DNA of 64,000 bases from G963663615 sp963663615 (GTDB lineage Bacteria; Bacteroidota; Ignavibacteria; Ignavibacteriales; Melioribacteraceae), in contig OY760517.1 of NCBI GenBank assembly GCA_963663615.1, positions 3,162,001 to 3,226,000 of the forward strand. Reading direction: 5' to 3'. The notes under the pieces were generated by a model. It did no database searches, was not told the origin of the DNA, and was given only the letters and a program-made list of their open reading frames with translations. Each line of letters opens with the position of its first letter. Within the stretch, counting starts at the first letter, position 1. This document shows positions 42,476-51,868 of the stretch, piece by piece. The translations under genes were made by a program, and so were the position numbers.

Positions 42476-45400
42476 ATGTCAATTGCAAAATTTTCGGTAA
42501 AGAACCCGGTACTTGTTAATTTCCTTATGATAGCTCTCTTTTTTATTGGCGGTTGGTCTTTAATTGCACTGCCTACCGAGCTTAATCCAAGGATACCATT
42601 TAACTGGGTATTCATTACCATTCCATACCCCGGTGCTGCACCTGCCGAGGTTGAAAGCTTGATAATCGATCCTATTGAATCGGAGATAGCGGATATTGAT
42701 GATATTGATGAAATATTATCTACCTCGGGTGACGGATTTGGGTTTATTCAGGTAAAATTTAAAGATATAAGTGATAGCGAATTCAGGGAACGTTATGTTG
42801 ACCTTAAAGCTGAAATTGACAAGGTTGATATTCCTGACGAGGCAGAAGACCCTGTTGTTGATGATTTTAGCAGTGAAGATTTTATGCCGGTTATTTCGGT
42901 TAATATGCTCTTCTCAATACCTGAGGATAATGCCCAGCAGATTGCCGAAGAGATTGAGGAAGATCTGAAAGACTTGCCGGGTATAAAAAAACTTGCGGTA
43001 TCAGGTTTGGCAAAACGTGAAATATGGATTGAAGTTGATCCTGTAAAAATGAATGCCTTACACGTAACTTTCGACGAAATTATTGCTGCTATAAAAATGC
43101 GTAATCTTAACGTACCAGGTGGTAATATTTCGTTTGGTAAAACAGAATATACGCTCCGTGCTATTGGTGAATACAAAAACATGGATGAAATTAAAAACAC
43201 TGTTATCAAAACAAGTGAACATGGTCATTTTGTAAAGGTAGAAGATGTTGCCGAAGTAAATGATACCAGAGAAGAAATGACAATACTTTCCAGAATTGAT
43301 ATGGAAAAAGCAGTTACTTTCTCGGTTTCCAAGAAAAGTGATTACAACTCAATTGATGTTATTAACAATGTAAAAGCTCTTGTTAAAGAATATGAGAACA
43401 AGGTTCAGGATGGTGTTTCATTTACCCTTACTTTCGATAGCTCGGTTTACATTAACAGAATCATCGGTATCCTGATGAATAATGCTGTTACAGGTATAAT
43501 ACTAATTGCAGTTTTACTATATGTATTTCTTGGTGGGTATAATGCAATACTGGCTATGCTTGGTATTCCAATTTCATTCTTTATCAGCTTTATTTTCCTT
43601 AATCTTTCGGGTTACACTTTTAACGGAAGTACACTGTTTGCACTCGTAATGGTGCTCGGTATTATTGTGGATGATGCCATTATTGTGCTTGAAAACAGTC
43701 ACCGTTACCGATTGATGGGATATAGTGCAAAAGATTCTGCAATAAAGGGTACCAACGAAGTTATAAAACCAATTATATCCTCAATTGCTACTAATATTGT
43801 TGCGTTTTTACCTTTAATTCTATTGCCCGGCATAGTCGGTAAATTTATGCGTATTATTCCAATTGTGTTCTCACTAGCACTGTTAGCTTCAATGTTTGAG
43901 GCATTTATTCTTTTGCCTTCGCATTATGCAGACTGGACTGTAAAATCGGGAGTATATAACAGGGGCGAGAAAAAGTTCTTTAAAGTTCTTCGCAGGTATT
44001 ATGAGAGTATTTTATTTAAGGTACTACGTTTAAGATATGCTGTTCTAATTGTACTGATTATTCTATTACCTGTTGGTGTTACATTAACCATATCCATGGT
44101 AGGTGTTAACATGTTTGGTGAGGATGAGTTTGACCAGTGTTCAATACTTATCAAAATGCCCGAAGGTACGAGTCTGGAAGAAACAGACAGAGTAATTTCC
44201 AAATATGAAGAGTTAGCTCATACCTTGCCAAAAGAAGAGGTAAAGGATATTATTACTAACGTGGGATTACTTCAGGGTAATGATGACTGGCAAACAAAGA
44301 AGAGCGTTGGACAGATACTCTTGCAACTTCAACCGGCTGAAGTTCGTACTCTTACAGCGGATGATATCTTAAAAATGCTTCGGGATAAGTCGCAAGATAT
44401 AAGCGGACCAATTTCAGCAAGCTTCGAAAAATTGTCTGGTGGTCCTCCGCAGGATAAGGAAATATCAATCAAGGTACAGGGCAAGTACTTTGAGGATATA
44501 AAACGTGCGGCACTGATGCTTCAGGATTCAATTAAATCTGTTGAAGGTACATTTAGTATAGCTGACGATTTTCCTCCTGGAAAGGATGAAATAAACATCA
44601 GGGTAAATGATGAGAAAGCAGCCCTTTATGGATTTAACACCCAGTATATAGCACTAATTGTAAGGTATGCTTTCGATGGTGTTGAAGCAACAGAATACCG
44701 TGATGGTGATGATGAAATTGATGTAATTGTTAAATACAAAAAAGAATATCGTTCATCCATTGAGGATGTACTTAACCTTAAGATAACCAATTTGCAGGGA
44801 CAAACTGCCGCATTAAGGGATATTGTTACTGTTAATGTTGAGCCGGGTAACTCCGAAATGAAACGTTTTGATCAGGAACGAACAATTTTAGTTACCGGTG
44901 AACTGGATCAGAATGTAACACCATTGAATGAGGCGAATATTAAAATAGCCAAATTCTTCCCTGCTATTGAACAGCAGGTGCCTGGTGTAAGGTTTAAGGT
45001 TGGTGGACAGTTTGCAGAATTTATGAGTATTTTTCAGGATATTGGAACACTGCTATTTATTAGTTTGCTACTGATATTCCTTATTCTTGGTACTCAGTTT
45101 AACTCATACACATTGCCACTGGTTATCCTTACTACTGTACCGTTTGCACTGCTTGGGGCAATGCTTGGACTAATTATCTCCCAAAATCCATTTGGAATTG
45201 TATCAATGTTTGGGTTTGTGGCTCTTGCCGGCATTGTTGTAAATGATGCAATCGTAATGCTTTCCTTTTATGCCAGCAGGCGTAAGGAAGGTGAAGAGGC
45301 TGGTATTATAAATTGCTGGCGTAGTATTATTGATGCGGGACGTTTACGTTTAAGACCTATTATTCTTACTTCAGTAACAACTATTTCGGGTCTTGTACCA

Positions 45401-45565
45401 ATGGCGTTTGGTATCGGTGGTATGTCTGAAACATGGTCGCCACTTGCAAATACAATACTATTCGGACTAATGGTAGCTACATTACTAACCTTGTTTGTTA
45501 TTCCTGCACTAATTGTTATTCTGGATGATATAAAAGGTGTTAGAAAAAAAATAAGAATCAAGTAA
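42476..45565 (+). CDS. RND (AcrB/HAE1-type) efflux pump
   Basis: This 1029-residue inner-membrane pump starts at ATG 42476 with GGGGA upstream. It has the RND duplication: TM1 (about 10-30), a large periplasmic domain, TMs 2-6 (about 325-540), a second TM and periplasmic domain, then TMs 8-12 (about 850-1020). The proton-relay pair is in GIIVDDAIIVLENS of TM4. It exports hydrophobic compounds in exchange for protons, with the channel and adaptor encoded just upstream. The large periplasmic loops fit the drug (HAE1) rather than the metal (CusA) subclass, but substrates are not predictable. Confidence 0.93.
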   Translation: MSIAKFSVKNPVLVNFLMIALFFIGGWSLIALPTELNPRIPFNWVFITIPYPGAAPAEVESLIIDPIESEIADIDDIDEILSTSGDGFGFIQVKFKDISDSEFRERYVDLKAEIDKVDIPDEAEDPVVDDFSSEDFMPVISVNMLFSIPEDNAQQIAEEIEEDLKDLPGIKKLAVSGLAKREIWIEVDPVKMNALHVTFDEIIAAIKMRNLNVPGGNISFGKTEYTLRAIGEYKNMDEIKNTVIKTSEHGHFVKVEDVAEVNDTREEMTILSRIDMEKAVTFSVSKKSDYNSIDVINNVKALVKEYENKVQDGVSFTLTFDSSVYINRIIGILMNNAVTGIILIAVLLYVFLGGYNAILAMLGIPISFFISFIFLNLSGYTFNGSTLFALVMVLGIIVDDAIIVLENSHRYRLMGYSAKDSAIKGTNEVIKPIISSIATNIVAFLPLILLPGIVGKFMRIIPIVFSLALLASMFEAFILLPSHYADWTVKSGVYNRGEKKFFKVLRRYYESILFKVLRLRYAVLIVLIILLPVGVTLTISMVGVNMFGEDEFDQCSILIKMPEGTSLEETDRVISKYEELAHTLPKEEVKDIITNVGLLQGNDDWQTKKSVGQILLQLQPAEVRTLTADDILKMLRDKSQDISGPISASFEKLSGGPPQDKEISIKVQGKYFEDIKRAALMLQDSIKSVEGTFSIADDFPPGKDEINIRVNDEKAALYGFNTQYIALIVRYAFDGVEATEYRDGDDEIDVIVKYKKEYRSSIEDVLNLKITNLQGQTAALRDIVTVNVEPGNSEMKRFDQERTILVTGELDQNVTPLNEANIKIAKFFPAIEQQVPGVRFKVGGQFAEFMSIFQDIGTLLFISLLLIFLILGTQFNSYTLPLVILTTVPFALLGAMLGLIISQNPFGIVSMFGFVALAGIVVNDAIVMLSFYASRRKEGEEAGIINCWRSIIDAGRLRLRPIILTSVTTISGLVPMAFGIGGMSETWSPLANTILFGLMVATLLTLFVIPALIVILDDIKGVRKKIRIK

Positions 45566-45612
45566 TTATTATAAGACCTTATTAAGGTTAATAAATTTTC
45601 ATATCACTTCTC

Positions 45613-45653
45613 GGGGGGTGTTGCACAATGTTTTGCAGCGCCCCTTTTTATTT
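45613..45653 (+). terminator. Terminator of the efflux operon
   Basis: GGGGTGTTGC (45615-45624) pairs with GCAGCGCCCC (45635-45644) with two G-U wobbles and is followed by TTTTTATTT. This is a standard intrinsic terminator between the efflux pump and the convergent DUF1853 gene. Confidence 0.82.
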
Positions 45654-46538
45654 ACCAAAGAAATTATCATGAGGCCATTTATTGCTGGTAATAAACCCTC
45701 TTGAAACCTCGTTAAAGCCATTATCAGGATCTACGGCAGCTACAAGTAAAGGATAGCTGTTAGACTCAAAGTATTTGTTTACTGCATCAAGAAACATACT
45801 TTGCGATAGTATTTCGCTTTTTTCGTTAACCAGAACTTTCGGCATCCATTTTTTTCGTTCCGGCAAAACCCATACATCGGATAATATTGCTGCACTTTTC
45901 ATAAACTCGCTATATTTACACCACCACCCGCGGCAATGGTTTGGGTTTGCATACTCAGGCATAATGTAATCTTTATTACAAAAATGATTAATATGGTAAA
46001 ATATATATCCTTTAAGTAAAAATTTAGGAATTACTTTGTCGGTGTCAATACCAACCTTTTCAAGTAACTCTTTACCTGCACCCGTTTGTGTTAGTTTTAG
46101 TTGTTCGTTAATCGATTTTGCAGCTTTCTTACCGAGGTTATCAATACAGTTTGGACCAATAAAATTTTCCCATTCTGCCACATTTTTATACGCCAGATAA
46201 AATTTACCTGCAACCTCAAGATGGTAAACAGTTTGATTAAGCTTTATCAAATAATCAATTTCACCAATGGTATTACCTTTTACAGAGACTTGCTTATTTG
46301 CGAATATTGTTTCAATTTGAGGCAAACATCGCAAATAATATTCCCAAAGGGCTTCAAAGTATTTACCAAGTAATACAGTGTTTCTTGATTCAATAAATTG
46401 GTTTAAGTTAGAAAGATCATAAGGTATTTCATTTACTGCTAATTTTTCAATTACTGAAGGGAAGAATGTATTTTCTTTAAGGAGAGTTGGTGAGTTAACA
46501 ACCCACAGAAAGTCTTCAACAACCTGGGAAGAGTTCAT
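45648..46538 (-). CDS. DUF1853 family protein (possible PD-(D/E)XK fold)
   Basis: This 296-residue protein matches the DUF1853 pattern. The N-terminal part contains GKYFEALWEYYLRC, then KGNTIGEIDYLIKLNQTVYH and LEVAGKFYLAYKN, and a middle segment GKKAAKSINEQLKLTQTGAG. The stretch EIDYLI followed by HLEVAGKF resembles the D...ExK arrangement of restriction-endonuclease-like folds, where E-V-A/G-K would carry the catalytic Glu and Lys. The family has no established function to my knowledge. It stands alone between the efflux terminator and the barrel gene's terminator. It is not linked to a methylase or repair gene here. Confidence 0.75.
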   Translation of the reverse strand: MNSSQVVEDFLWVVNSPTLLKENTFFPSVIEKLAVNEIPYDLSNLNQFIESRNTVLLGKYFEALWEYYLRCLPQIETIFANKQVSVKGNTIGEIDYLIKLNQTVYHLEVAGKFYLAYKNVAEWENFIGPNCIDNLGKKAAKSINEQLKLTQTGAGKELLEKVGIDTDKVIPKFLLKGYIFYHINHFCNKDYIMPEYANPNHCRGWWCKYSEFMKSAAILSDVWVLPERKKWMPKVLVNEKSEILSQSMFLDAVNKYFESNSYPLLVAAVDPDNGFNEVSRGFITSNKWPHDNFFGK

Positions 46539-46561
46539 AATTAGTTACACTGCTAAAAACA

Positions 46562-46583
46562 AGACCGTCATAATAGACGGTCT
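46562..46583 (-). terminator. Terminator of the outer-membrane barrel gene
   Basis: On the minus strand AGACCGTC pairs with GACGGTCT around TATTAT, followed by TGTTTTTAG. The hairpin lies 22 bp after the stop of the gene at 46605-47216 and before the DUF1853 gene. Confidence 0.82.
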
Positions 46584-46604
46584 ATAGTTGGAATTATTAA
46601 ATTT

Positions 46605-47216
46605 TTAGAAGCCGTAGCTAACAGAAAGTGAAACATAGCTGTAAAGGAAATCAACAGTAGTTTCCTGGTCAGCAACACTATATTTCATACCAGCACTGTT
46701 AAATTTGTACATAAGTTCTGCACTAAGGTTTCGTACTTCAACACCGGCACCAATACCAAGATAATATCCGTTTTCACCTTCAACTTCAATAGTACCTGCA
46801 AGGAAACCCGGAGTCATGCTGGCTTTGAAATCATCATCAGGATTAAACAAACTTAAACCACCATGTGCAATAAGTTTTGGTGATATTAAAGGTAGAGGTA
46901 ACACTGTAAATTTAACAATAGCGTAAATTGGAGTAAAACCGAATGATCCGTTAAAATCTTCAATATCAAGTTCTCTTCCAGCCATGTAGCTGGCACCAAC
47001 ACCAACATCAAGAAGCAATAGATTAGCGGTTAATTCACCCGAAAAACTAAAACCACTTTTAACATCATTATCATTATCATTATCATCAAGTGTTGCAGTA
47101 AGAGTACCTGGCATTTCATAACCAGCCTTTAATGCAAAAGTTGGCAACAATTTTTGTGCATTAGCAAGAGATGCAGCGATTAGAAGAATAGATAACACAG
47201 TTAATACTTTTTTCAT
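46605..47216 (-). CDS. Small outer-membrane beta-barrel protein
   Basis: This 203-residue protein has a signal peptide (residues 1-20, ending SLANA) and alternating polar/apolar strands ending in SLSVSYGF, with the terminal aromatic residue expected for a barrel signal. An acidic, Asn/Asp-rich loop lies near residues 43-54 (DDNDNDNDV), which might bind cations. The size fits an 8-stranded OmpA/OmpW-like barrel. No ligand is evident. A GGAG ribosome site precedes the ATG, and a 13-bp inverted repeat lies in the leader. It stands between two terminators, so it is transcribed alone. Confidence 0.78.
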   Translation of the reverse strand: MKKVLTVLSILLIAASLANAQKLLPTFALKAGYEMPGTLTATLDDNDNDNDVKSGFSFSGELTANLLLLDVGVGASYMAGRELDIEDFNGSFGFTPIYAIVKFTVLPLPLISPKLIAHGGLSLFNPDDDFKASMTPGFLAGTIEVEGENGYYLGIGAGVEVRNLSAELMYKFNSAGMKYSVADQETTVDFLYSYVSLSVSYGF

Positions 47217-47235
47217 GATTACTCCAAATAATAAT

Positions 47236-47272
47236 TATTTTAGGATATGTAAGAGAAATATATCCTAAAATA
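47236..47272 (-). promoter_or_regulatory. 13-bp perfect inverted repeat upstream of the barrel gene
   Basis: TATTTTAGGATAT (47236-47248) and ATATCCTAAAATA (47260-47272) pair perfectly around 11 bases, 20-56 bp before the barrel start. It could be an operator or a 5'-leader hairpin. It shares AATTATTTTAGG (47233-47244) with the MarR operator (33587-33598). Confidence 0.55.
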
Positions 47273-47317
47273 GGAATAATTGCAAGAACTGGATTTAAGT
47301 AATTATACAAGGAAAGC

Positions 47318-47345
47318 AAAAGTTCCGGTATGTACCGGAACTTTT
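47318..47345 (-). terminator. Terminator of the Yip1-family gene
   Basis: AAAAGTTCCGGTA (47318-47330) and TACCGGAACTTTT (47333-47345) form a perfect 13-bp stem with T-runs at both ends. It lies 7 bp after the stop of the minus-strand gene at 47352. Confidence 0.85.
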
Positions 47346-47351
47346 ATAATT

Positions 47352-48155
47352 TTATATCATGTACCCAAGGAAGGAAAACTTTTGTGCAAGGAAGAACATA
47401 ATTATTGTAAATACAAAGTAGATTACAAGGGTGGCAATAACATATTTACCAGGGCTATCGGACTTATGAACTTTAGCAAAGCCAAGTCCTACAACTGCCC
47501 AATACCACCATCTAAGTGGTTCAATTTTACCAAGGAGGAAACCTGTAATCTCAGTTTTTTCCATTCCGAGAAAATCGGCTACAGTTAATCCGTTCATCAG
47601 GTTACCGGTTGCAATCATCGCAATAACAATGGCAATTGAGTTAAGAATACCCAAATATTGAGAAAGCCCATATGTTGACATAGCATGAGCAAAACTTCCC
47701 TCGCCTTTGAATAGCATTTTCAGGATAAAGAATAGTCCAGCCAGGAATACAAAGAAGAATATAAAGCCGGCAATAAACGCAATGATTGCCTGGAACAGGG
47801 CACCAATCACCATGTTCTCTTCCATCATTTTCATTATATTTTCCATTTGAGCTTCAGCCTGTTCTTCGGTAATATTACCGGCGTCTATCTGCTCCTGAAA
47901 ACTTTTCTGCATTTCTTTCATCTGAACTTCAATCTGTTTCTGTTTTAATTCAGGCGTTTGAATAATTACAAACTGAAGAGCTACCCCAAAAATAATTGCC
48001 AGTATTAACGGGAAAAACCAGTCACTAAATTTGGGATCGTTATTTACTACAGATTTAAAAGTTTCACCCGGTTCGGTAAACACCCCAACAAGCTTGTCGA
48101 AGAACCCCAGTTCATCATCTTCCGGTTCAAGCATTACGTTGTTATTATCTTCCAT
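47352..48155 (-). CDS. Yip1-domain multi-pass membrane protein
   Basis: This 267-residue protein begins with an acidic cytoplasmic segment and LVGVFTEPGETFKSVV, the typical opening of bacterial Yip1-family proteins. Five or so membrane segments follow: about 48-68, 125-150, 165-190, 215-235 and 240-262. A charged helical stretch (about 75-115, with QKQIEVQMKEMQKSFQEQ) forms a coiled coil between TM1 and TM2. Bacterial Yip1 proteins have no defined role. The gene stands alone with its own terminator. It is divergent from the HEAT-like gene at 48455. Confidence 0.78.
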   Translation of the reverse strand: MEDNNNVMLEPEDDELGFFDKLVGVFTEPGETFKSVVNNDPKFSDWFFPLILAIIFGVALQFVIIQTPELKQKQIEVQMKEMQKSFQEQIDAGNITEEQAEAQMENIMKMMEENMVIGALFQAIIAFIAGFIFFFVFLAGLFFILKMLFKGEGSFAHAMSTYGLSQYLGILNSIAIVIAMIATGNLMNGLTVADFLGMEKTEITGFLLGKIEPLRWWYWAVVGLGFAKVHKSDSPGKYVIATLVIYFVFTIIMFFLAQKFSFLGYMI

Positions 48156-48454
48156 TAAAACCTCATATTAGTAAGTTAGTTGACGATTAGACGTATGTAA
48201 TTCCAGATGGTTATCTGTTAATGTTAGCTATATAATTACTTAACAATATGCATATTATTTTACATAATTTACACAGCTTTTCAATTTATATACCCACATG
48301 TTCCATAAATATTCAATAAAAAATGCCAAAATGATATTCAGTTATATCCTGTGACATTGTTTTACATCCCTTTACGGAACCATGACAACCCAACCCGGAA
48401 CCTTATCGTCTTAAGGGGTGAACAAAATAGTTAAATAAATTCCGGGAGGAAAAA
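48156..48454. other. Gap between divergent Yip1 and HEAT-like genes
   Basis: This AT-rich 299-bp stretch shows no gene. It should carry both promoters, but no convincing -35/-10 pair was found. The only local structure is a short imperfect repeat, CCTTATCGTCTTAAGG, at about 48402-48417, just before the CGGGAGG ribosome site of the downstream gene. Confidence 0.4.
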
Positions 48455-48853
48455 ATGAAATCAGTAAAATATTTAATCGCTCTTTTAGTTTTAACTGCAC
48501 TAACACTTAATGCACAGCAACTTACTTTAACTAAAACCGGCATCCAGAACTTGAAAAATGGAATAGCCTCCGAAAATCCCGGCTTGCAAAAAAGTGCTAT
48601 TTATTATTCGGGGAAATACAAAGTAGAAGAAAATGTTGACGATCTGTTAAACGTATTAAAATCAGATAGCTCAAATGATATAATAGTTTTAACAATGAAA
48701 GCCTTACTTGTAATTGGTAATGAAAAAGGCATAAACGGGATAAAAGATTTGATGGATTCGCATGAAGTGGTTCTTAAGAAAAAGGCAGCAACGCTCTGGT
48801 TGTCTTACTCCTTAAATGATGGTTCTAACAAGGTAGCTTCTGTTACCAAATAG
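48455..48853 (+). CDS. Small secreted HEAT-like repeat protein
   Basis: This 132-residue protein has a signal peptide (residues 1-20, ending LTLNA) and then helical pairs. KSAIYYSGKYKVEENVDDLL and VLTMKALLVIGNEKGINGI resemble HEAT-like repeats, a scaffold for protein binding. There is no catalytic motif. A strong GGGAGG ribosome site precedes the ATG and an intrinsic terminator follows, so it is a single-gene unit. It is probably periplasmic. Function unknown. Confidence 0.7.
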   Translation: MKSVKYLIALLVLTALTLNAQQLTLTKTGIQNLKNGIASENPGLQKSAIYYSGKYKVEENVDDLLNVLKSDSSNDIIVLTMKALLVIGNEKGINGIKDLMDSHEVVLKKKAATLWLSYSLNDGSNKVASVTK

Positions 48854-48863
48854 ACTCTCAGAA

Positions 48864-48895
48864 AAAACTGCCGTCTTTCCCAGGACGGCAGTTTT
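48864..48895. terminator. Bidirectional terminator after the HEAT-like gene
   Basis: AAAACTGCCGTC (48864-48875) and GACGGCAGTTTT (48884-48895) form a 12-bp stem with an 8-base loop and T-tracts on both strands. It can serve both the HEAT-like gene and the convergent aldo/keto reductase, whose stop is at 48899. Confidence 0.87.
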
Positions 48896-48898
48896 GCT

Positions 48899-49777
48899 TT
48901 AGACCAAACCTTTCCAGTTTTTGCCAACTACATTAAACGCTTTCCTAAGTTCATCATATTCATCCGGTCGTAACGGACCCAAATCAAGGCAGTTAATACA
49001 TTCTTTAAGGTTCTCAATATTTACTGTACCAAGTACCGCTGAATCAACACCATAATTAAATACTGAAAAACGCAAAGCCAATTGAGTAAGCGGCATGTTT
49101 GTTTTATAATTTATTTCCTGCCACCGTTTCCAGTATTCTTCAGCATAGTTGCCAACGGGTGTTTCGGAAAATCGCCAGAAAGCATTTGCCAGAGGTCTTT
49201 TGGCAATAACTCCCATACCTTTAAGTTTAGCTTTAGGAAGCATAAAATTAAGAATATTCTGGTCGCATATATTAACCGAAGCCATAATAGCATCAAAACA
49301 ACCTGAATCAATTGCGAACTGCAAGGCTTCATTTTCACCGGAATAACCTGTAAATCTAACCTTTCCGGCTTGTTTTGCTTCATCAAGTGCAGTAATAACA
49401 CTACCTTCATTCAAAACATCTTTTGAACAAGAATGCAAAAATACCGTGTCAATATAGTCAGTTTTCATTCTTTTTAACGATTTTTCAATTCCTTTTGTAA
49501 CTGCTTCCGCACTCCAGTCGGGTACATCTTTAACACCATACCCCACTTTGGTAGAAATTAAAAACTTATTACGCTTGTTTTTTGCATATTTCCCGATACG
49601 TTCTTCCGAAAGACCGTATCCGGTTGCTGTATCTATAAGCGTTACACCATAATCGGGTAATACACCGATCAGGTGCTCAACCTGCTTCTCCTCAACAGCA
49701 GGATCACCAAGTTTACCTGCACCAAGTCCTAATGCTGGAACCCGTTCTCCGGTAATTCCAAAGTTCCTGTAAATCAT
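48899..49777 (-). CDS. Aldo/keto reductase
   Basis: This 292-residue NADPH-dependent oxidoreductase has the family tetrad: Asp in TLIDTATGYG, Tyr in the same GYG motif, Lys in ISTKVGYG and His in TVFLHSCS. The barrel strands and the C-terminal SAVLGTVNIENLKECIN (cofactor phosphate-binding region) are present. It would reduce an aldehyde or ketone in the cytoplasm; the substrate cannot be told. It stands alone between the shared terminator and a 553-bp AT-rich gap that must contain its promoter. Confidence 0.9.
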   Translation of the reverse strand: MIYRNFGITGERVPALGLGAGKLGDPAVEEKQVEHLIGVLPDYGVTLIDTATGYGLSEERIGKYAKNKRNKFLISTKVGYGVKDVPDWSAEAVTKGIEKSLKRMKTDYIDTVFLHSCSKDVLNEGSVITALDEAKQAGKVRFTGYSGENEALQFAIDSGCFDAIMASVNICDQNILNFMLPKAKLKGMGVIAKRPLANAFWRFSETPVGNYAEEYWKRWQEINYKTNMPLTQLALRFSVFNYGVDSAVLGTVNIENLKECINCLDLGPLRPDEYDELRKAFNVVGKNWKGLV

Positions 49778-50330
49778 CTATTCTCCGTAATATATATATT
49801 ATTTCATTCTGATGAGATTTGTACTTTTAATTTGCTGCTAACTAAAATAAGATTTAAAAGACATACAAGTATTGTAATAAATCACTCAATGTAAATTCAA
49901 TTCGTAAACACTATAACTTTAAAACATAATTAAAAATGTCAATAAATCCATTATTCAATACAGGGTAAATTCCCTGTACCTGAAAATAATCGAAAAATTT
50001 CAAAACAATTTCTATTATACCTAAAAACAGAAAAAATGTTGCTAAATTTTCAATTGCTATCCGGAACTTTTATAAGTTTTAAGAATAGAACTGAGTAAAT
50101 TGTAATTCAGGTTCTGCATGTTTATAATTCGGTTTTCAGACAAAGCTTTAAGTATTACACAACAAATAGCTGCCGAAATATCATAAACCTGATAAAATTT
50201 GCTAATCAGAAAATTTAACTTAATTTTTTATCCGATTAAACTTGAATTTAATTAAGTTTGTCAATAATTAATATTTCAGAAATTTTTTCGGCTAATATAA
50301 AAATTATTGTTTTAATAACCAGAGAAAAGA
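49778..50330. other. Long AT-rich divergent gap
   Basis: No gene, tRNA or decayed gene was recognised in this 553-bp stretch between divergent genes. It contains a short palindrome, TACAGGG and CCCTGTA around six bases (49959-49978), which could be an operator. The rest is AT-rich and presumably holds the promoters of the aldo/keto reductase and the Sel1-repeat gene. Confidence 0.45.
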
Positions 50331-51860
50331 TTGCTAAGAACCGGACTACTAATACTGATAATTGTAAGCACTTCGTTTTTTGCACAGGATACCACCAGCA
50401 GCGTAATAAAGAAAAAAGGACCAATAAGGTTTTTACCTCAGCCAAAAATTAAAATTTTACCAAAACAGTATTCACTGCTGGCGGGCTATTCGCTGGTTCA
50501 GGAAGCCAATAGCGGTAATCTTTACGCACAGCACGAATTAGGTTTAAGATACCTTAATGGCTGGGGCTTCCCTACCGATACTCTTAAAGCTGTTGAATGG
50601 ATAGGAAAAGCGGCGTCTAAAAACCTTATTCCTGCTAAATTTAATTTGGGCATAATGTACTATAATGGTATTGGTGTTAACTGGAACCCTTTTGAGGCTT
50701 ATGAAAGCTTTAAGTACACCGCCTACAAAGGTTATCCAGGAGGACAAGTTGCTTTAGGCATCTTTTATCTGAGCGATTTTGTAGTTAACCGCGACCTGGA
50801 TACGGCTTACAAATGGATTAAGTTTGCCGCTGATGCCGAAAATGAACAGGCTGCCGAAATTATTAAAAGTATGACCGAATCTGGTTACACTCCTCTGGAT
50901 TCCAATTTGACAAACGATATTGTTATTGACAGCACCAGTTTTGAAGGTATGACCGATAATACAAAATGGGATATTGATATGTTCAACTTTGACGACATTG
51001 AGGAGCCGGATAGTGTTGAGTCAAAGATTTCAAGAGTATTAGCATCGTCTCCCGAAAAGCTTAAGAAAGTTTTAAACCTTAATGTTGTTAAGGATTCGCT
51101 GGAACTTAAGGATTCATCAAATATAGGTTTGGTAAAATATGCGGTACAGTCCGATTCGCCTGAAGCTTTGCTAATTCTGGGTAAAGCCTGTGAGGTTGGT
51201 AATTTGGTAAAAAAAGATGAAATACTTGCTATGGTTCACTACATAAAAGCTTACAGGTTTGGTTCAAGATCGGCTTCAAAATTTATTGCCAAACTATTTC
51301 AGGAACCGGATTTTGCAGGAAAACTTGATCTGGAAATAAAAAAAGATAACCCCGATGCCATGTTTGCACGTGCAGGTCTCATAGCTACCGGTTTTGATTA
51401 TTCCTTATTCCCTGTTGATGCATTAAACTTGCTGGAAAAAGCCGTTGAGTATGATCATATAAATTCCATGATTGAGCTTGGTTTGCTATATTATTCCGGT
51501 AACCTGGTAAAAGAAGACAAGGAAAAAGCATTGGAGTTTTGGGAAAGAGCCGCTGCTAAAGGAAGTTTGGAAGCTGAAATACGTATTGCCAATGCGAATA
51601 TTCAGAACAGGAATAGCAATACCAATCTTGCTGTTGAAATTGGTATTTTATATGATGCCGTTAACAAAGGAGACATGCTGGCAGAAACTGCCCTTGCACG
51701 TTGCTATGAAAACGGAATACATGTAAAAATGGATAAGGCAAAAGCTGCTGCCTTGTACTGGAAGGCAATGCGAAGAGGTAATTATGCCGCCTATATTTCA
51801 TTAGAGAAAATGCATGATCAGATACGACCTAAAAAAGACTTATTCAAAATTTACGAGTAG
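50331..51860 (+). CDS. Secreted Sel1-repeat protein
   Basis: This 509-residue protein probably starts at TTG 50331, as no ATG lies before the signal peptide (LLILIIVSTSFFAQ); AGAG lies nine bases upstream. It contains Sel1-type helical repeats: AQHELGLRYLNGWGFPTDTL, AKFNLGIMYYNGIGVNWNP, SMIELGLLYYSGNLVKEDKE and AETALARCYENGIHVKMDK. The spacer near residues 200-270 is acidic and less regular. Sel1 repeats form solenoids that bind partner proteins, often in envelope signalling. It is convergent with the RsbU-like gene, 8 bp apart. The partner is unknown. Confidence 0.8.
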   Translation: MLRTGLLILIIVSTSFFAQDTTSSVIKKKGPIRFLPQPKIKILPKQYSLLAGYSLVQEANSGNLYAQHELGLRYLNGWGFPTDTLKAVEWIGKAASKNLIPAKFNLGIMYYNGIGVNWNPFEAYESFKYTAYKGYPGGQVALGIFYLSDFVVNRDLDTAYKWIKFAADAENEQAAEIIKSMTESGYTPLDSNLTNDIVIDSTSFEGMTDNTKWDIDMFNFDDIEEPDSVESKISRVLASSPEKLKKVLNLNVVKDSLELKDSSNIGLVKYAVQSDSPEALLILGKACEVGNLVKKDEILAMVHYIKAYRFGSRSASKFIAKLFQEPDFAGKLDLEIKKDNPDAMFARAGLIATGFDYSLFPVDALNLLEKAVEYDHINSMIELGLLYYSGNLVKEDKEKALEFWERAAAKGSLEAEIRIANANIQNRNSNTNLAVEIGILYDAVNKGDMLAETALARCYENGIHVKMDKAKAAALYWKAMRRGNYAAYISLEKMHDQIRPKKDLFKIYE

Positions 51861-51868
51861 AAGAAGAA

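Noticed and set aside
47280..47588. Plus-strand frame of 102 codons overlapping the Yip1 gene
   Set aside because: It runs through a terminator and the antisense of a well-supported membrane protein.
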